NCBI GenBank assembly: GCA_025925185.1
Contig: JAICLV010000054.1
Location: forward strand, 1 to 14,114
Length of the DNA: 14,114 nucleotides
Direction: 5' to 3'
Origin: Acidothermaceae bacterium
GTDB taxonomy: Bacteria; Actinomycetota; Actinomycetes; Acidothermales; Acidothermaceae
The position numbers were made by a program, and so were the translations under genes. This document shows positions 1 through 6,395 of this stretch, piece by piece. Every line of letters starts with the position of its first letter. The stretch's first letter is position 1. The notes beneath the pieces were generated by a model, which did no database searches, was not told the DNA's origin, and was given only the letters and a program-made list of their open reading frames with translations.

Positions 1-40
1 CGGTGAAGGTGGCGTCGGTGACTGCTGGGGTGGCTCCCAC
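1..40 (-). CDS. trxA: Thioredoxin, N-terminal 13 codons only (partial, runs off the window)
   Basis: The visible start of a gene continuing beyond the left edge. A GTG at 40..38 (minus) begins M-G-A-T-P-A-V-T-D-A-T-F-T, the usual opening of actinobacterial thioredoxins. An AGGAG ribosome binding site lies at 53..49, eight bases before the start. The gene follows trxB after a 40-base gap, the standard trxB-trxA order. In the family, the product is a cytoplasmic protein-disulfide reductase recharged by TrxB; the WCGPC active site would lie outside the window, so the identification rests on start, ribosome binding site, N-terminal sequence and position. Co-transcription with trxB is inferred from the spacing. 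Confidence 0.8.
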   Translation of the reverse strand, partial: MGATPAVTDATFT

Positions 41-80
41 GGTCGGGGCTCCTATTCGTGAGTAGGGAACGAGAAACGGG

Positions 81-1097
81 TCAGGACGACGCGGCGGCGA
101 GCGCGGAGTCGGCTGTCGCGTCGGCCGCTGCGACCGCCGCGTTGTGCGCGGCGTGTCGCGCGGCCAGCCAGCGTTCGGCGTCCAACGCCGCCGCGCAGCC
201 GGTGCCGGCGGCGGTGATCGCCTGGCGGTAGATGTGGTCGACGACGTCGCCGCAGGCGAAAACGCCGTCGAGGTTGGTGCGGGTCGACGGCGAGTCGACT
301 TTCACGTAGCCAGCCTCGTCGAGGTCGACCTGGCCGCGGAACAGCTCGCTGCGCGGGTCGTGGCCGATCGCGAGGAACAGTCCCGTGACCGGCAGTTCCG
401 TCTCCTCACCGGTGCGGGTGTCGCGCAATTTCACACCAGAGACCTTGTCGTCGCCGAGAACGTCGACTACCTCGGCGTTCCAGCGGAAACCGACCTTGTC
501 GTTGGCGAACGCGCGATCCTGCATGATCTTGCTCGCCCGTAGGGCGTCACGCCGGTGCACGAGCGTGACGTTGCTGGCGAACTTGGCCAGGAACGTCGCC
601 TCCTCGATCGCGGAGTCGCCGCCGCCGACCACCGCGATGTCTTGATCGCGGAAGAAGAACCCGTCGCACGTCGCGCAGGCCGACACGCCGTGGCCGAGCA
701 GCCGAGACTCGTTGTCCAGACCGAGGAACCGGTACTTCGAGCCGGTCGCGATGATCACGGTGCGCGCCTGGTAGACGTCGTCGCCGACCTTCACCGTCTT
801 CACCGGACCGGTGAGGTCGACCTCCGTCACGTCGTCCGTCACGAGCTCGGCGCCGAAGCGGGCGGCCTGTTTGCGCATGTTGTCCATCAGGTCGGGGCCC
901 ATGATCCCGTCGGGGAAGCCGGGGAAGTTCTCGATCTCAGTGGTGGTCATCAGCGCACCGCCAGCGCCGATCGCGCCTTCGAAGACGAGCGGATGCAGGT
1001 CGGCGCGCGCTGTGTACAACGCCGCCGTGTACCCCGCTGGGCCGGAGCCGATGATGATGACGTCGCGCAGTTCGGTGGACGTCGATGCTGTGCTCAC
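81..1097 (-). CDS. trxB: Thioredoxin-disulfide reductase (NADPH, FAD)
   Basis: A 338-residue cytoplasmic flavoenzyme that uses NADPH to reduce oxidised thioredoxin. All family landmarks are visible in order: the FAD-binding [16 protein letters not shown] at residues 17-32, the redox-active CATC at 141-144, the NADPH-binding VVGGGDSA at 156-163 followed by HRRD at 181-184, and the C-terminal FAD motif ACGDVVD at 281-287. Length is slightly above the usual 310-335 because of an Ala-rich C-terminal tail of about 25 residues. The GTG start at 1097..1095 has an AGGTAGG-type ribosome binding site about six bases upstream. The gene lies 133 bases after the anti-sigma factor gene and has its own sigma-R-like promoter in that gap. 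The partial trxA follows at once, so a trxB-trxA operon is very likely. Confidence 0.97.
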   Translation of the reverse strand: MSTASTSTELRDVIIIGSGPAGYTAALYTARADLHPLVFEGAIGAGGALMTTTEIENFPGFPDGIMGPDLMDNMRKQAARFGAELVTDDVTEVDLTGPVKTVKVGDDVYQARTVIIATGSKYRFLGLDNESRLLGHGVSACATCDGFFFRDQDIAVVGGGDSAIEEATFLAKFASNVTLVHRRDALRASKIMQDRAFANDKVGFRWNAEVVDVLGDDKVSGVKLRDTRTGEETELPVTGLFLAIGHDPRSELFRGQVDLDEAGYVKVDSPSTRTNLDGVFACGDVVDHIYRQAITAAGTGCAAALDAERWLAARHAAHNAAVAAADATADSALAAASS

Positions 1098-1158
1098 GCG
1101 AGACCTACCTCAAGTGCGAAGACCAAAGCGCCTCAGGGCGGCACCTTGACAGTCGGTG

Positions 1159-1185
1159 AACAGATCCTAGGTGTCCAGGATTCCC
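1159..1185 (-). promoter_or_regulatory. Sigma-R/sigma-H type (disulfide stress) promoter of trxB-trxA
   Basis: Read on the minus strand, GGGAAT (1185..1180) is followed after exactly 18 bases by GTT (1161..1159). This matches the GGAAT-N18-GTT consensus of Streptomyces sigma-R and the closely related mycobacterial sigma-H promoters, and trxBA is a classic member of both regulons. Transcription would begin around 1150, giving a leader of roughly 50-55 bases before the trxB GTG. A TAGGAT hexamer (1169..1164) inside the spacer could also act as a housekeeping -10 element, though no good -35 accompanies it. Spacing and motif are seen directly; use by a sigma-R homologue is inferred. Confidence 0.75.
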
Positions 1186-1230
1186 GTTCGGACGCCCGAC
1201 GCAGCTTCTTCGCGTTCTTCGCGGCGGTGG

Positions 1231-2226
1231 TCAGGACACGTTGTGCAAGTAGGTCACTAGCGTCAAGTCGTTCGCGCAGTCGGCGGTGCCGGATTCGACG
1301 TAGATGTCGAGCGTCGACGGCTGCGCTGGGTCTTTGACCACGATGATCGTCGCCGGCTTGCCGGCGTAGTAGGCGTAGTCGACCAGCAGCGCCGAGCCGG
1401 GCTGGTTCAGCAGCGCCTGCACGCAGGCCTGCAGTCGCGACGGGTCGCCCAACGGGCCGCTGAACGCCGTGCGTGGCGCCAGGGCGGCGGCGGACGACGA
1501 TGTCGGCTTAGCAGCCGACGGGGTCGAGGCAGCCTTGGGCGGTTCGTTCTGGGTCGACCCGCGCCCGGCGGCGCTCGACGCGGGAGTCGGCGCCGCCTTC
1601 GCCCCGGCGTCCGACTCGGCGGCGAACGCGCTCAGGCCCTTGTACTGCGTGCGCGCGTCGGGCACCTTCGCCAGCATCAGGCCGGCCACCTGGTTGCGGA
1701 TGGCGTCTTGCGTGTAATCCGTGCCGGATGCCAAGACGATCGAGCTGGCCGCGCCCGCCCCCGCCGCCGTGCTGGTCCCGCTGCTGCTCTTGGACTCGCC
1801 GCTGTTGCGAAGGCCGACGCCGAGGCCGACCCCGAGCGCGATCACTAAGAACACCGTCACGGCGGCGGCGGCAGAGAAGTTGGGCAGGCCCCTCCCGCTG
1901 CCGCGGTTCCGCCCACGTCTGCCCGATCCGCCGGCCGGCAGCACCGACACGGCCGTCGCCGGCTCGGCCACCGACGCGGCTGCCGCGTCGCGCAAGGCGG
2001 ACTCGAGCCGCTGCGCCACGTCGTCCGGCATCGTGACCGGCGGCAGCGACCGCAAGGTGGAGCGGACGTCGCGAAGCGCGGCGAGGTCGGCGCTGCACTG
2101 CGGGCAGCCCGCGACGTGCTCGGCGAGGTCCGACTGCGCGGCCGCGTCGTCGCCACTCGCGTCGGACGAGGCGTCGGTCTCGACGAGTGCGGCGAGCTCT
2201 TCAAGCTCCGGGTGGGGGGTGTTCAC
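1231..2226 (-). CDS. rsmA: Membrane anti-sigma factor for SigM (zinc-finger type)
   Basis: A 331-residue membrane protein expected to hold the adjacent ECF sigma factor inactive. The N-terminal cytoplasmic part carries the ZAS signature H-x3-C-x2-C (H37, C41, C44, within EHVAGCPQC). A basic stretch around residues 100-113 is followed by one transmembrane helix at about 117-139. The outer part is a Ser/Ala/Pro-rich linker (about 141-250) and a compact C-terminal domain with two cysteines. Its GTG start overlaps the sigM stop in a GTGA (2226..2223), so translation is coupled, as expected for a sigma/anti-sigma pair. Position and topology match Rv3912 (RsmA) of M. tuberculosis, but the long low-complexity outer linker makes it larger than that 254-residue protein. 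The signal that releases SigM cannot be read from the sequence. Confidence 0.85.
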   Translation of the reverse strand: MNTPHPELEELAALVETDASSDASGDDAAAQSDLAEHVAGCPQCSADLAALRDVRSTLRSLPPVTMPDDVAQRLESALRDAAAASVAEPATAVSVLPAGGSGRRGRNRGSGRGLPNFSAAAAVTVFLVIALGVGLGVGLRNSGESKSSSGTSTAAGAGAASSIVLASGTDYTQDAIRNQVAGLMLAKVPDARTQYKGLSAFAAESDAGAKAAPTPASSAAGRGSTQNEPPKAASTPSAAKPTSSSAAALAPRTAFSGPLGDPSRLQACVQALLNQPGSALLVDYAYYAGKPATIIVVKDPAQPSTLDIYVESGTADCANDLTLVTYLHNVS

Positions 2227-2855
2227 CGGAGGTCCTCTCGTGGTGCGGTCGTCGGAGGTTCGACGCCGCCGGACGGCGGTGGGTTCCCCGAATCGCCGCC
2301 GCGCAGGTGCGCGAGCAAGGGCAGCAGTTTCGCCCGGCCGCGCGCGCAGCGGCTCTTCACCGTGCCCGACGGCACCTCCAAGATCGCGGCCACCTCGTCG
2401 ACCGGGTAGCCCTCGATGTCGACGAGCACGATCGCGGCGCGCTGGTCGGGTGAAAGCGTCGCGAGCGCCGCCTGGACGTCGGCGGCGGTGTCGCGCTCGT
2501 CGAACTCGTCGCGCGCCGCCGGCGTGAGCGGCGCGCCACCGGCGTGGTCGTCGTCGGGCAAGGGCGTGGTGGGGTGCGCCGCGCGGCGACGCAGCCGGTC
2601 GAGGCAGGCGTTGACGACGATGCGGTGCAACCAGGTGCCGAGCTGCGCGTCACCTCGAAACGAGGCGGCGTGCCGCATCGCCGAAATCAGCGCGTCCTGC
2701 AGCGCGTCGGCCGCGTCGTCGGGATTGCCCAGGGTGCGCAACGCAACCGCCCACAGGTGATCGCGATGCCGGCGGACGAGGAGCGCGAACGCGTCGGGGT
2801 CGCCGTCGAGGTGGCGGCGCAGCAGCTCGGTGTCCTGCGCTTGCTCCGCGGTCAC
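2223..2855 (-). CDS. sigM: ECF-family RNA polymerase sigma factor SigM
   Basis: A 210-residue group 4 sigma factor. Region 2 spans about residues 10-90, with the core-binding and -10-reading part around DAADALQDALISAM and the typical FRGDAQLGTWLHRIVVNACLD segment. Region 4 spans about 130-185, with LSPDQRAAIVLVDIEGYPVDEVA and the helix-turn-helix VPSGTVKSRCARGRAKL. No region 3 is present, as normal for ECF factors. The last 25 residues are a Pro/Gly-rich tail. It overlaps the anti-sigma gene by four bases and lies next to trxB, matching sigM (Rv3911) in gene order. The GTG start at 2855 has no convincing Shine-Dalgarno sequence but has a TAGGCT hexamer seven bases before it, which suggests a leaderless transcript. 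Confidence 0.92.
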   Translation of the reverse strand: MTAEQAQDTELLRRHLDGDPDAFALLVRRHRDHLWAVALRTLGNPDDAADALQDALISAMRHAASFRGDAQLGTWLHRIVVNACLDRLRRRAAHPTTPLPDDDHAGGAPLTPAARDEFDERDTAADVQAALATLSPDQRAAIVLVDIEGYPVDEVAAILEVPSGTVKSRCARGRAKLLPLLAHLRGGDSGNPPPSGGVEPPTTAPREDLR

Positions 2856-2868
2856 GCCGGGGAGCCTA
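2856..2868 (-). promoter_or_regulatory. Putative leaderless promoter (-10 TAGGCT) of sigM
   Basis: On the minus strand TAGGCT (2868..2863) fits the actinobacterial TANNNT -10 element and ends seven bases before the sigM GTG, so transcription would start at or next to the start codon. The absence of a ribosome binding site supports this. No clear -35 box is visible, which is common for such promoters. Confidence 0.5.
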
Positions 2869-2941
2869 TCGGCTTCGTTGCGACGCGACGCCGAGTTGCG
2901 GGTGGTGTCGGGCAGCCGTCCGCGTCGGCGGCCCGAGTCAC

Positions 2942-2967
2942 TCGCCGGGGTCAGTCGCCGGGGCCAG
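2942..2967. repeat. 13-bp tandem direct repeat between the pseudokinase gene and sigM
   Basis: Two adjacent 13-base copies (TCGCCGGGGTCAG and TCGCCGGGGCCAG on the plus strand) differ at one base. They sit about 90 bp upstream of the sigM start and just downstream of the pseudokinase stop. They could be a tandem regulator site or a chance G+C-rich duplication. Confidence 0.4.
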
Positions 2968-2976
2968 CCAGCTTGG

Positions 2977-4530
2977 TCAGCTAGCGGAGTCGAAGGCGAT
3001 CTCGGCGACGCCGCCGTGAAAGCCGCTGTTACCCGCGGGCAGCTTGGTCAGCCAGACCAACCAATAGCGCGCCGAGTGCGGCTCGGCGGGGCGCAGCGTG
3101 ACATGGCTGCCGGCGTCCGCGACCCGCGCGACCTGCGTCATGGCCTTGTCGGACGTCGGCGGCTGGTCGCCTGGATTGCCGTTGCTTTCCAGCAATGACA
3201 CGGTCGTGCCGGCGCCCAGCAAATCCAGTTGGACGGCGGAGATCGTGCGTGCCTGGCCGAGGTCGACGAGCAAACCGACTCCGGGCTTGAGATTGCCGAG
3301 CGCGGCGCTCCCGAACGTCTGGGTGCGCCAGGCGGTGTCGGCCTTCCCGTCGATCGCCAGCGGCGCCTCGGAGACATGTGGGTCGGTGTGGTCGCCATAC
3401 GGGTCGAACTCCACGACGGAGCGTGGGGTGACCGGCGTACCGGCCGCCGTGTCGGCGGCGTGCGTCGGCGTCGGTGTCGAGCCGTCGGAATGGGTGATGA
3501 AGTGCGGGTAGATCGTCGGGCCTCGCCAGAACAACCCGGCGACCGCGACGCCGAGGACGGCGACGCCCGCCGCGACGCCGAGGCGGTTTCGGCGACGGCG
3601 CGCGAGCAACGGCAGCGCCTTTCCCGTTAGCAACGGCGTCCTGCCGGTTATCCCCCGTCCGTCCACGACCGGGATGACCGCGGTGTCTGCGCCGTACGGA
3701 TGGCCGGCCTCCGGCAAACTACGCAGCGGCGACAGCGCGGCAAAAAGCGCTGCCGGGGTGGCGATCTCGGGCAGCCCGCGACGGATCTCCGGGTCGCCGA
3801 GAGATTGGCTGACGACGACGTCGACCTCGCGTGGCACCCCTCCGCGGACCTGGCGGGGCGTGCGCAGGTGACCTTCGGCTTTCGGCGCCGCACCGAGCAC
3901 GCTGATCTCGGTGTCGCCCGGCCAGCGGGCGGTGAGTGCCGCGTACAGGAGTTGGGCGAGCGCGATCGTGTCGGCGCGCGCGCCGGCGACGGCGTCCGGA
4001 TGGTCGGCGGCCATTGACTCGTCGGCGAGGGCGACGCTCGCCAACCGCGGCAGACCGGACGCGGTGAACAAAATCCGGCTTGGCGCAGGCGTGAGTCCGT
4101 AAACGCCGTTCGCCTGGGTCGCGGCGAGGGCGGCGGCGACGTCGGCCACCAGATCGACGGCGGCGGTCGGGTCCAGCGGCCCATTGGCTCGCAACTGCTG
4201 ATCAAGCGAGGCGCCCTCGAAGTACTCCGTGACGACGTACGCCAACCCCGGAGCCCGGCCGGCGTCGTAGACGTTCGCCAGGGCGGGGTGACCAAGACCG
4301 GCTATCGCGCGCGCCCCGGCGAGCACATGTTCGACGAGCGGGTCGTCGTCCGGAACCAGCAGCACGGCCACCGACCTCGCGAGCAGCTCGTCGCGGGCAT
4401 GCCACAGCTGTCCAACCTTGGACGCGCTGCGGCCGGGGATCGCGGCGGCAGAGCGGTCCGGGATCGGGGCATCGAGACGGTAACGCTCGGCGACGAGGAG
4501 GCCGGGCGCCACAGCCGGTGCGCCGCTCAC
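2977..4530 (-). CDS. Stand-alone MviN-type membrane pseudokinase with discoidin-like outer domain
   Basis: A 517-residue protein corresponding to the C-terminal half of mycobacterial MviN (Rv3910), encoded here as a separate gene. Residues about 15-275 form a kinase-like fold (VAERYRLD at the start, YVVTEYFEGASLDQQL in the hinge region), but the VAxK lysine is Leu (SVAVLLV, L57), the HRD region reads NGVYGLTP (141-148) and the DFG region reads LASVA, so ATP-dependent catalysis is unlikely. RRRRNR (311-316) precedes one transmembrane helix (317-335). A Thr/Pro linker leads to an outer domain at about 371-517 with the IDGKADTAWRT pattern of F5/8 type C (discoidin) domains. The GTG start has an AAGGG ribosome binding site six bases upstream. 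In mycobacteria the fused domain, once phosphorylated, binds FhaA to control peptidoglycan synthesis; a similar role here is inferred. Confidence 0.85.
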   Translation of the reverse strand: MSGAPAVAPGLLVAERYRLDAPIPDRSAAAIPGRSASKVGQLWHARDELLARSVAVLLVPDDDPLVEHVLAGARAIAGLGHPALANVYDAGRAPGLAYVVTEYFEGASLDQQLRANGPLDPTAAVDLVADVAAALAATQANGVYGLTPAPSRILFTASGLPRLASVALADESMAADHPDAVAGARADTIALAQLLYAALTARWPGDTEISVLGAAPKAEGHLRTPRQVRGGVPREVDVVVSQSLGDPEIRRGLPEIATPAALFAALSPLRSLPEAGHPYGADTAVIPVVDGRGITGRTPLLTGKALPLLARRRRNRLGVAAGVAVLGVAVAGLFWRGPTIYPHFITHSDGSTPTPTHAADTAAGTPVTPRSVVEFDPYGDHTDPHVSEAPLAIDGKADTAWRTQTFGSAALGNLKPGVGLLVDLGQARTISAVQLDLLGAGTTVSLLESNGNPGDQPPTSDKAMTQVARVADAGSHVTLRPAEPHSARYWLVWLTKLPAGNSGFHGGVAEIAFDSAS

Positions 4531-4678
4531 AGTGAGCCCTTCAGGGACCTTTCACGGGATGCTGCCAGGTCGGTTCGGTCGGACGCCGCCGCGTCGCGGA
4601 CGCCGTTTCCATGCTATTCCCGCGATCCAGCGCGAGATTGCTGGCGAAGGCCCGGCTTAATCAGCGTGAGACGCGGCG

Positions 4679-5788
4679 TTAGCCGGGTCGCACCGCCCCG
4701 AAATAGCCGTCGAGGTAGACGGGCTGTACGCGCACGACCGTGCCGGTGTGCGGCGCGGCGAGCATCTCCCCGTTGCCCACGTAGATCGCGACGTGGTGGA
4801 TCGTCGCTGGGTTCGACAGGTCGGTGGCCCAAAACAGCAGGTCGCCCGGTTCGAGCTCCCCGAGCGGAACCTTGGCCGCGACGGCGAGGTACTGCGCCGC
4901 AGCGGTGCGCGGCAGGTAGACGCCGACCTGCCGGTAAGCCCACTGGGTGAGACCCGAGCAGTCCCATACGTCGGGACCGGAACCGCCGTAGACGTAGGGC
5001 TTTCCGAGTTGCGTGCTCGCCGCAGCGATCGCGGCCTGCGCGACCGCGCTTCCGGCGCCGTCGATGAATCCGGCTTGCAGGGCGGCCTGCCGAGCGGCAG
5101 CCAGCTGCGCCGCTGCGCGGGCCGCGTTGTCGGCGTCGATTTGGGCCTGGATTTGGGCCTCGATCGTGCGCACCTGGTCATTCGCCGCTGCGAGCGCTGA
5201 TTGTGATTGGGCAAGCGCGTTCTCGACGTCGTTCGACGCCCCTGCGGCCTGCGCCATGAGGTCGCTTTGCCGCTGCAGTAGCTGATCGACGTGCGTTTGC
5301 GCGGCGGCTGCCTTCTTGCTGGCGGCGTCGACGCCGGCCAACGCCACCTTGTCGACGTTCGACTGCGACTGCACGTCGTGCAGCGCCGCCATCACGATCG
5401 TTGGGTCGGCGCCCTGCAAAACGCTCGCGTACAAGGAGAAGCTGCCGCCCGACATGTACAGGGCGCGGGCCCGCTCATCGATGATCGCGCGGTTGGCGGC
5501 TACCACGGATTGCGCCGCGGTTAGCTGTTCTTGGGCGGCGCGTTGCTCGCCGACGAGCCCGCCGAGTGCCGCCTCGGCGGCGTTGTACCGCTCCGACGCC
5601 TGCTCGGCCTGCACCTGCAGTTGCGCGACCTGGCTCTGCAGTTTCGCTGCCTGCGCCTTGGCGTCACCGAGCGGGTCGGCGACCGCGGCGGCCGTCACGC
5701 CGGTCACACCGGTTGTCACCGCGGCAGCCAGCAGCGCGCTCGCGACCAGTGCGGACGCCGAGAACCCCGCGATCGCCCGACGGATCAT
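4679..5788 (-). CDS. Secreted coiled-coil NlpC/P60 peptidoglycan endopeptidase
   Basis: A 369-residue exported protein, likely cutting the peptide stems of peptidoglycan. An Ala-rich signal peptide covers about residues 1-37 (MIRRAIAGFSASALVASALL). An Ala/Gln/Glu-rich coiled coil follows (about 40-225, with AQIQAQI heptads), like the regulatory stalks of RipA, RipC and CwlO proteins. The NlpC/P60 domain fills about 255-369 and contains KPYVYGGSGPDVWDCSGLT with nucleophile C277, catalytic H332 in HHVAIYVG and H347 in APHTG, so it looks active. I chose the ATG at 5788 over an in-frame GTG at 5833: it gives a proper signal peptide and overlaps the upstream stop as ATGA. It therefore appears translationally coupled to the small membrane protein gene. 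Its place between murJ and the pseudokinase gene is unusual. Confidence 0.9.
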   Translation of the reverse strand: MIRRAIAGFSASALVASALLAAAVTTGVTGVTAAAVADPLGDAKAQAAKLQSQVAQLQVQAEQASERYNAAEAALGGLVGEQRAAQEQLTAAQSVVAANRAIIDERARALYMSGGSFSLYASVLQGADPTIVMAALHDVQSQSNVDKVALAGVDAASKKAAAAQTHVDQLLQRQSDLMAQAAGASNDVENALAQSQSALAAANDQVRTIEAQIQAQIDADNAARAAAQLAAARQAALQAGFIDGAGSAVAQAAIAAASTQLGKPYVYGGSGPDVWDCSGLTQWAYRQVGVYLPRTAAAQYLAVAAKVPLGELEPGDLLFWATDLSNPATIHHVAIYVGNGEMLAAPHTGTVVRVQPVYLDGYFGAVRPG

Positions 5789-6261
5789 CCGTCGACCGAT
5801 CGTCCCGAGCCGGTCGCGGTGATCTCGGTCCACGAGCGAAGCGCGTGGATGTGCCGAACGATCAGCGTGGTCGCGTCGCGCCGGACGTCGACGTGTGCGG
5901 TGCCGTCGGAGTCGAAACGCAGGCTGTCGTCGACGACGGTCTCGCCGTGCTCCGAGGCGGTCTGCTCGGCGGCTTCGAGCGCGTGGGCCATGTCGTGAGT
6001 GCTCTGCCAGGCGCGGCTGGCGGCGAGCGCGGCTGAGTTGGCGTCGTCGACCGCGCTCACATGCGCGACGCCGATCGACACGCCGTCGAAAGCCACGACG
6101 CCGGTGAGCGAGATTCCGACCACCAGCTTCGTCAGCCAGCCGAGGATGATGTCGCCGCGATCTCCCCCGTCAGGGCCGGCCGCACTCGGCCCCCAACCAA
6201 CGGGACCCCAAACTCGCCGCACTCGACCTACCAACCCGAAGCCATCAGGGGCGTGATTCAC
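5785..6261 (-). CDS. Small single-pass membrane protein, TadE-like (function unknown)
   Basis: A 158-residue protein I cannot assign to a characterised family. About 36 N-terminal residues rich in Gly, Pro and Arg precede a hydrophobic helix at about 38-62 (IILGWLTKLVVGISLTGVVA). Then comes an Ala/His-rich helical stretch with ANSAALAASRAWQSTHDMAHALEAAEQTA-like composition and a short C-terminal domain of alternating polar and hydrophobic residues. The layout (short inner tail, one helix, outer helix, small domain) resembles TadE/TadG pseudopilin-like proteins, but the resemblance is weak and no tad cluster is near. The stop overlaps the NlpC/P60 start as ATGA, so the two products are probably made in fixed ratio; a partner or activator role for the hydrolase is inferred only. 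The GTG at 6261 lacks a clear ribosome binding site; a GTG 13 codons in is an alternative. Confidence 0.65.
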   Translation of the reverse strand: MNHAPDGFGLVGRVRRVWGPVGWGPSAAGPDGGDRGDIILGWLTKLVVGISLTGVVAFDGVSIGVAHVSAVDDANSAALAASRAWQSTHDMAHALEAAEQTASEHGETVVDDSLRFDSDGTAHVDVRRDATTLIVRHIHALRSWTEITATGSGRSVDG

Positions 6262-6272
6262 CTAGTGGTTTG

Positions 6273-6291
6273 GTCGGCCGCTGCGGCCGAC
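6273..6291. repeat. 19-bp near-perfect palindrome upstream of the TadE-like gene
   Basis: GTCGGCCGC and its exact complement GCGGCCGAC are separated by one base. The element ends 11 bases before the GTG of the small membrane protein gene. It could be an operator, or an RNA stem that limits access to the start codon. No T-tract follows on either strand, so a standard terminator is unlikely. Confidence 0.55.
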
Positions 6292-6321
6292 GTCTTGAGT
6301 GTCGCTGGCGCGAATGGCGGT

Positions 6322-6372
6322 GGTTGACTAACCCGGTTGGCCGGTCGGTCGGCCGGCCCTGGTGGGTCAACC
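6322..6372 (-). terminator. Possible structured, U-less terminator or processing hairpin after murJ
   Basis: Outer arms GGTTGAC (6322-6328) and GTCAACC (6366-6372) are exact complements. Inside them GGCCGG (6339-6344) and CCGGCC (6353-6358) pair around an eight-base loop, so a long nested hairpin can form. It starts 23 bases after the murJ stop on the minus strand. There is no U-tract, so this would be a U-less terminator or an RNA stability or processing element. Confidence 0.4.
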
Positions 6373-6395
6373 CCGCCCGCGCTAGCCGCCCGGGC

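Noticed and set aside
4560..4620. GGAAAC followed by CGTC upstream of the pseudokinase gene as an ECF promoter
   Set aside because: The spacing is 19 bases, outside the usual 16-18, and the G+C-rich region offers many chance CGTC matches.
5789..5833. Upstream GTG start that would lengthen the NlpC/P60 protein by 15 residues
   Set aside because: It would put charged residues before the signal peptide and overlap the upstream gene by 49 bases; the ATG at 5788 gives an ATGA overlap.
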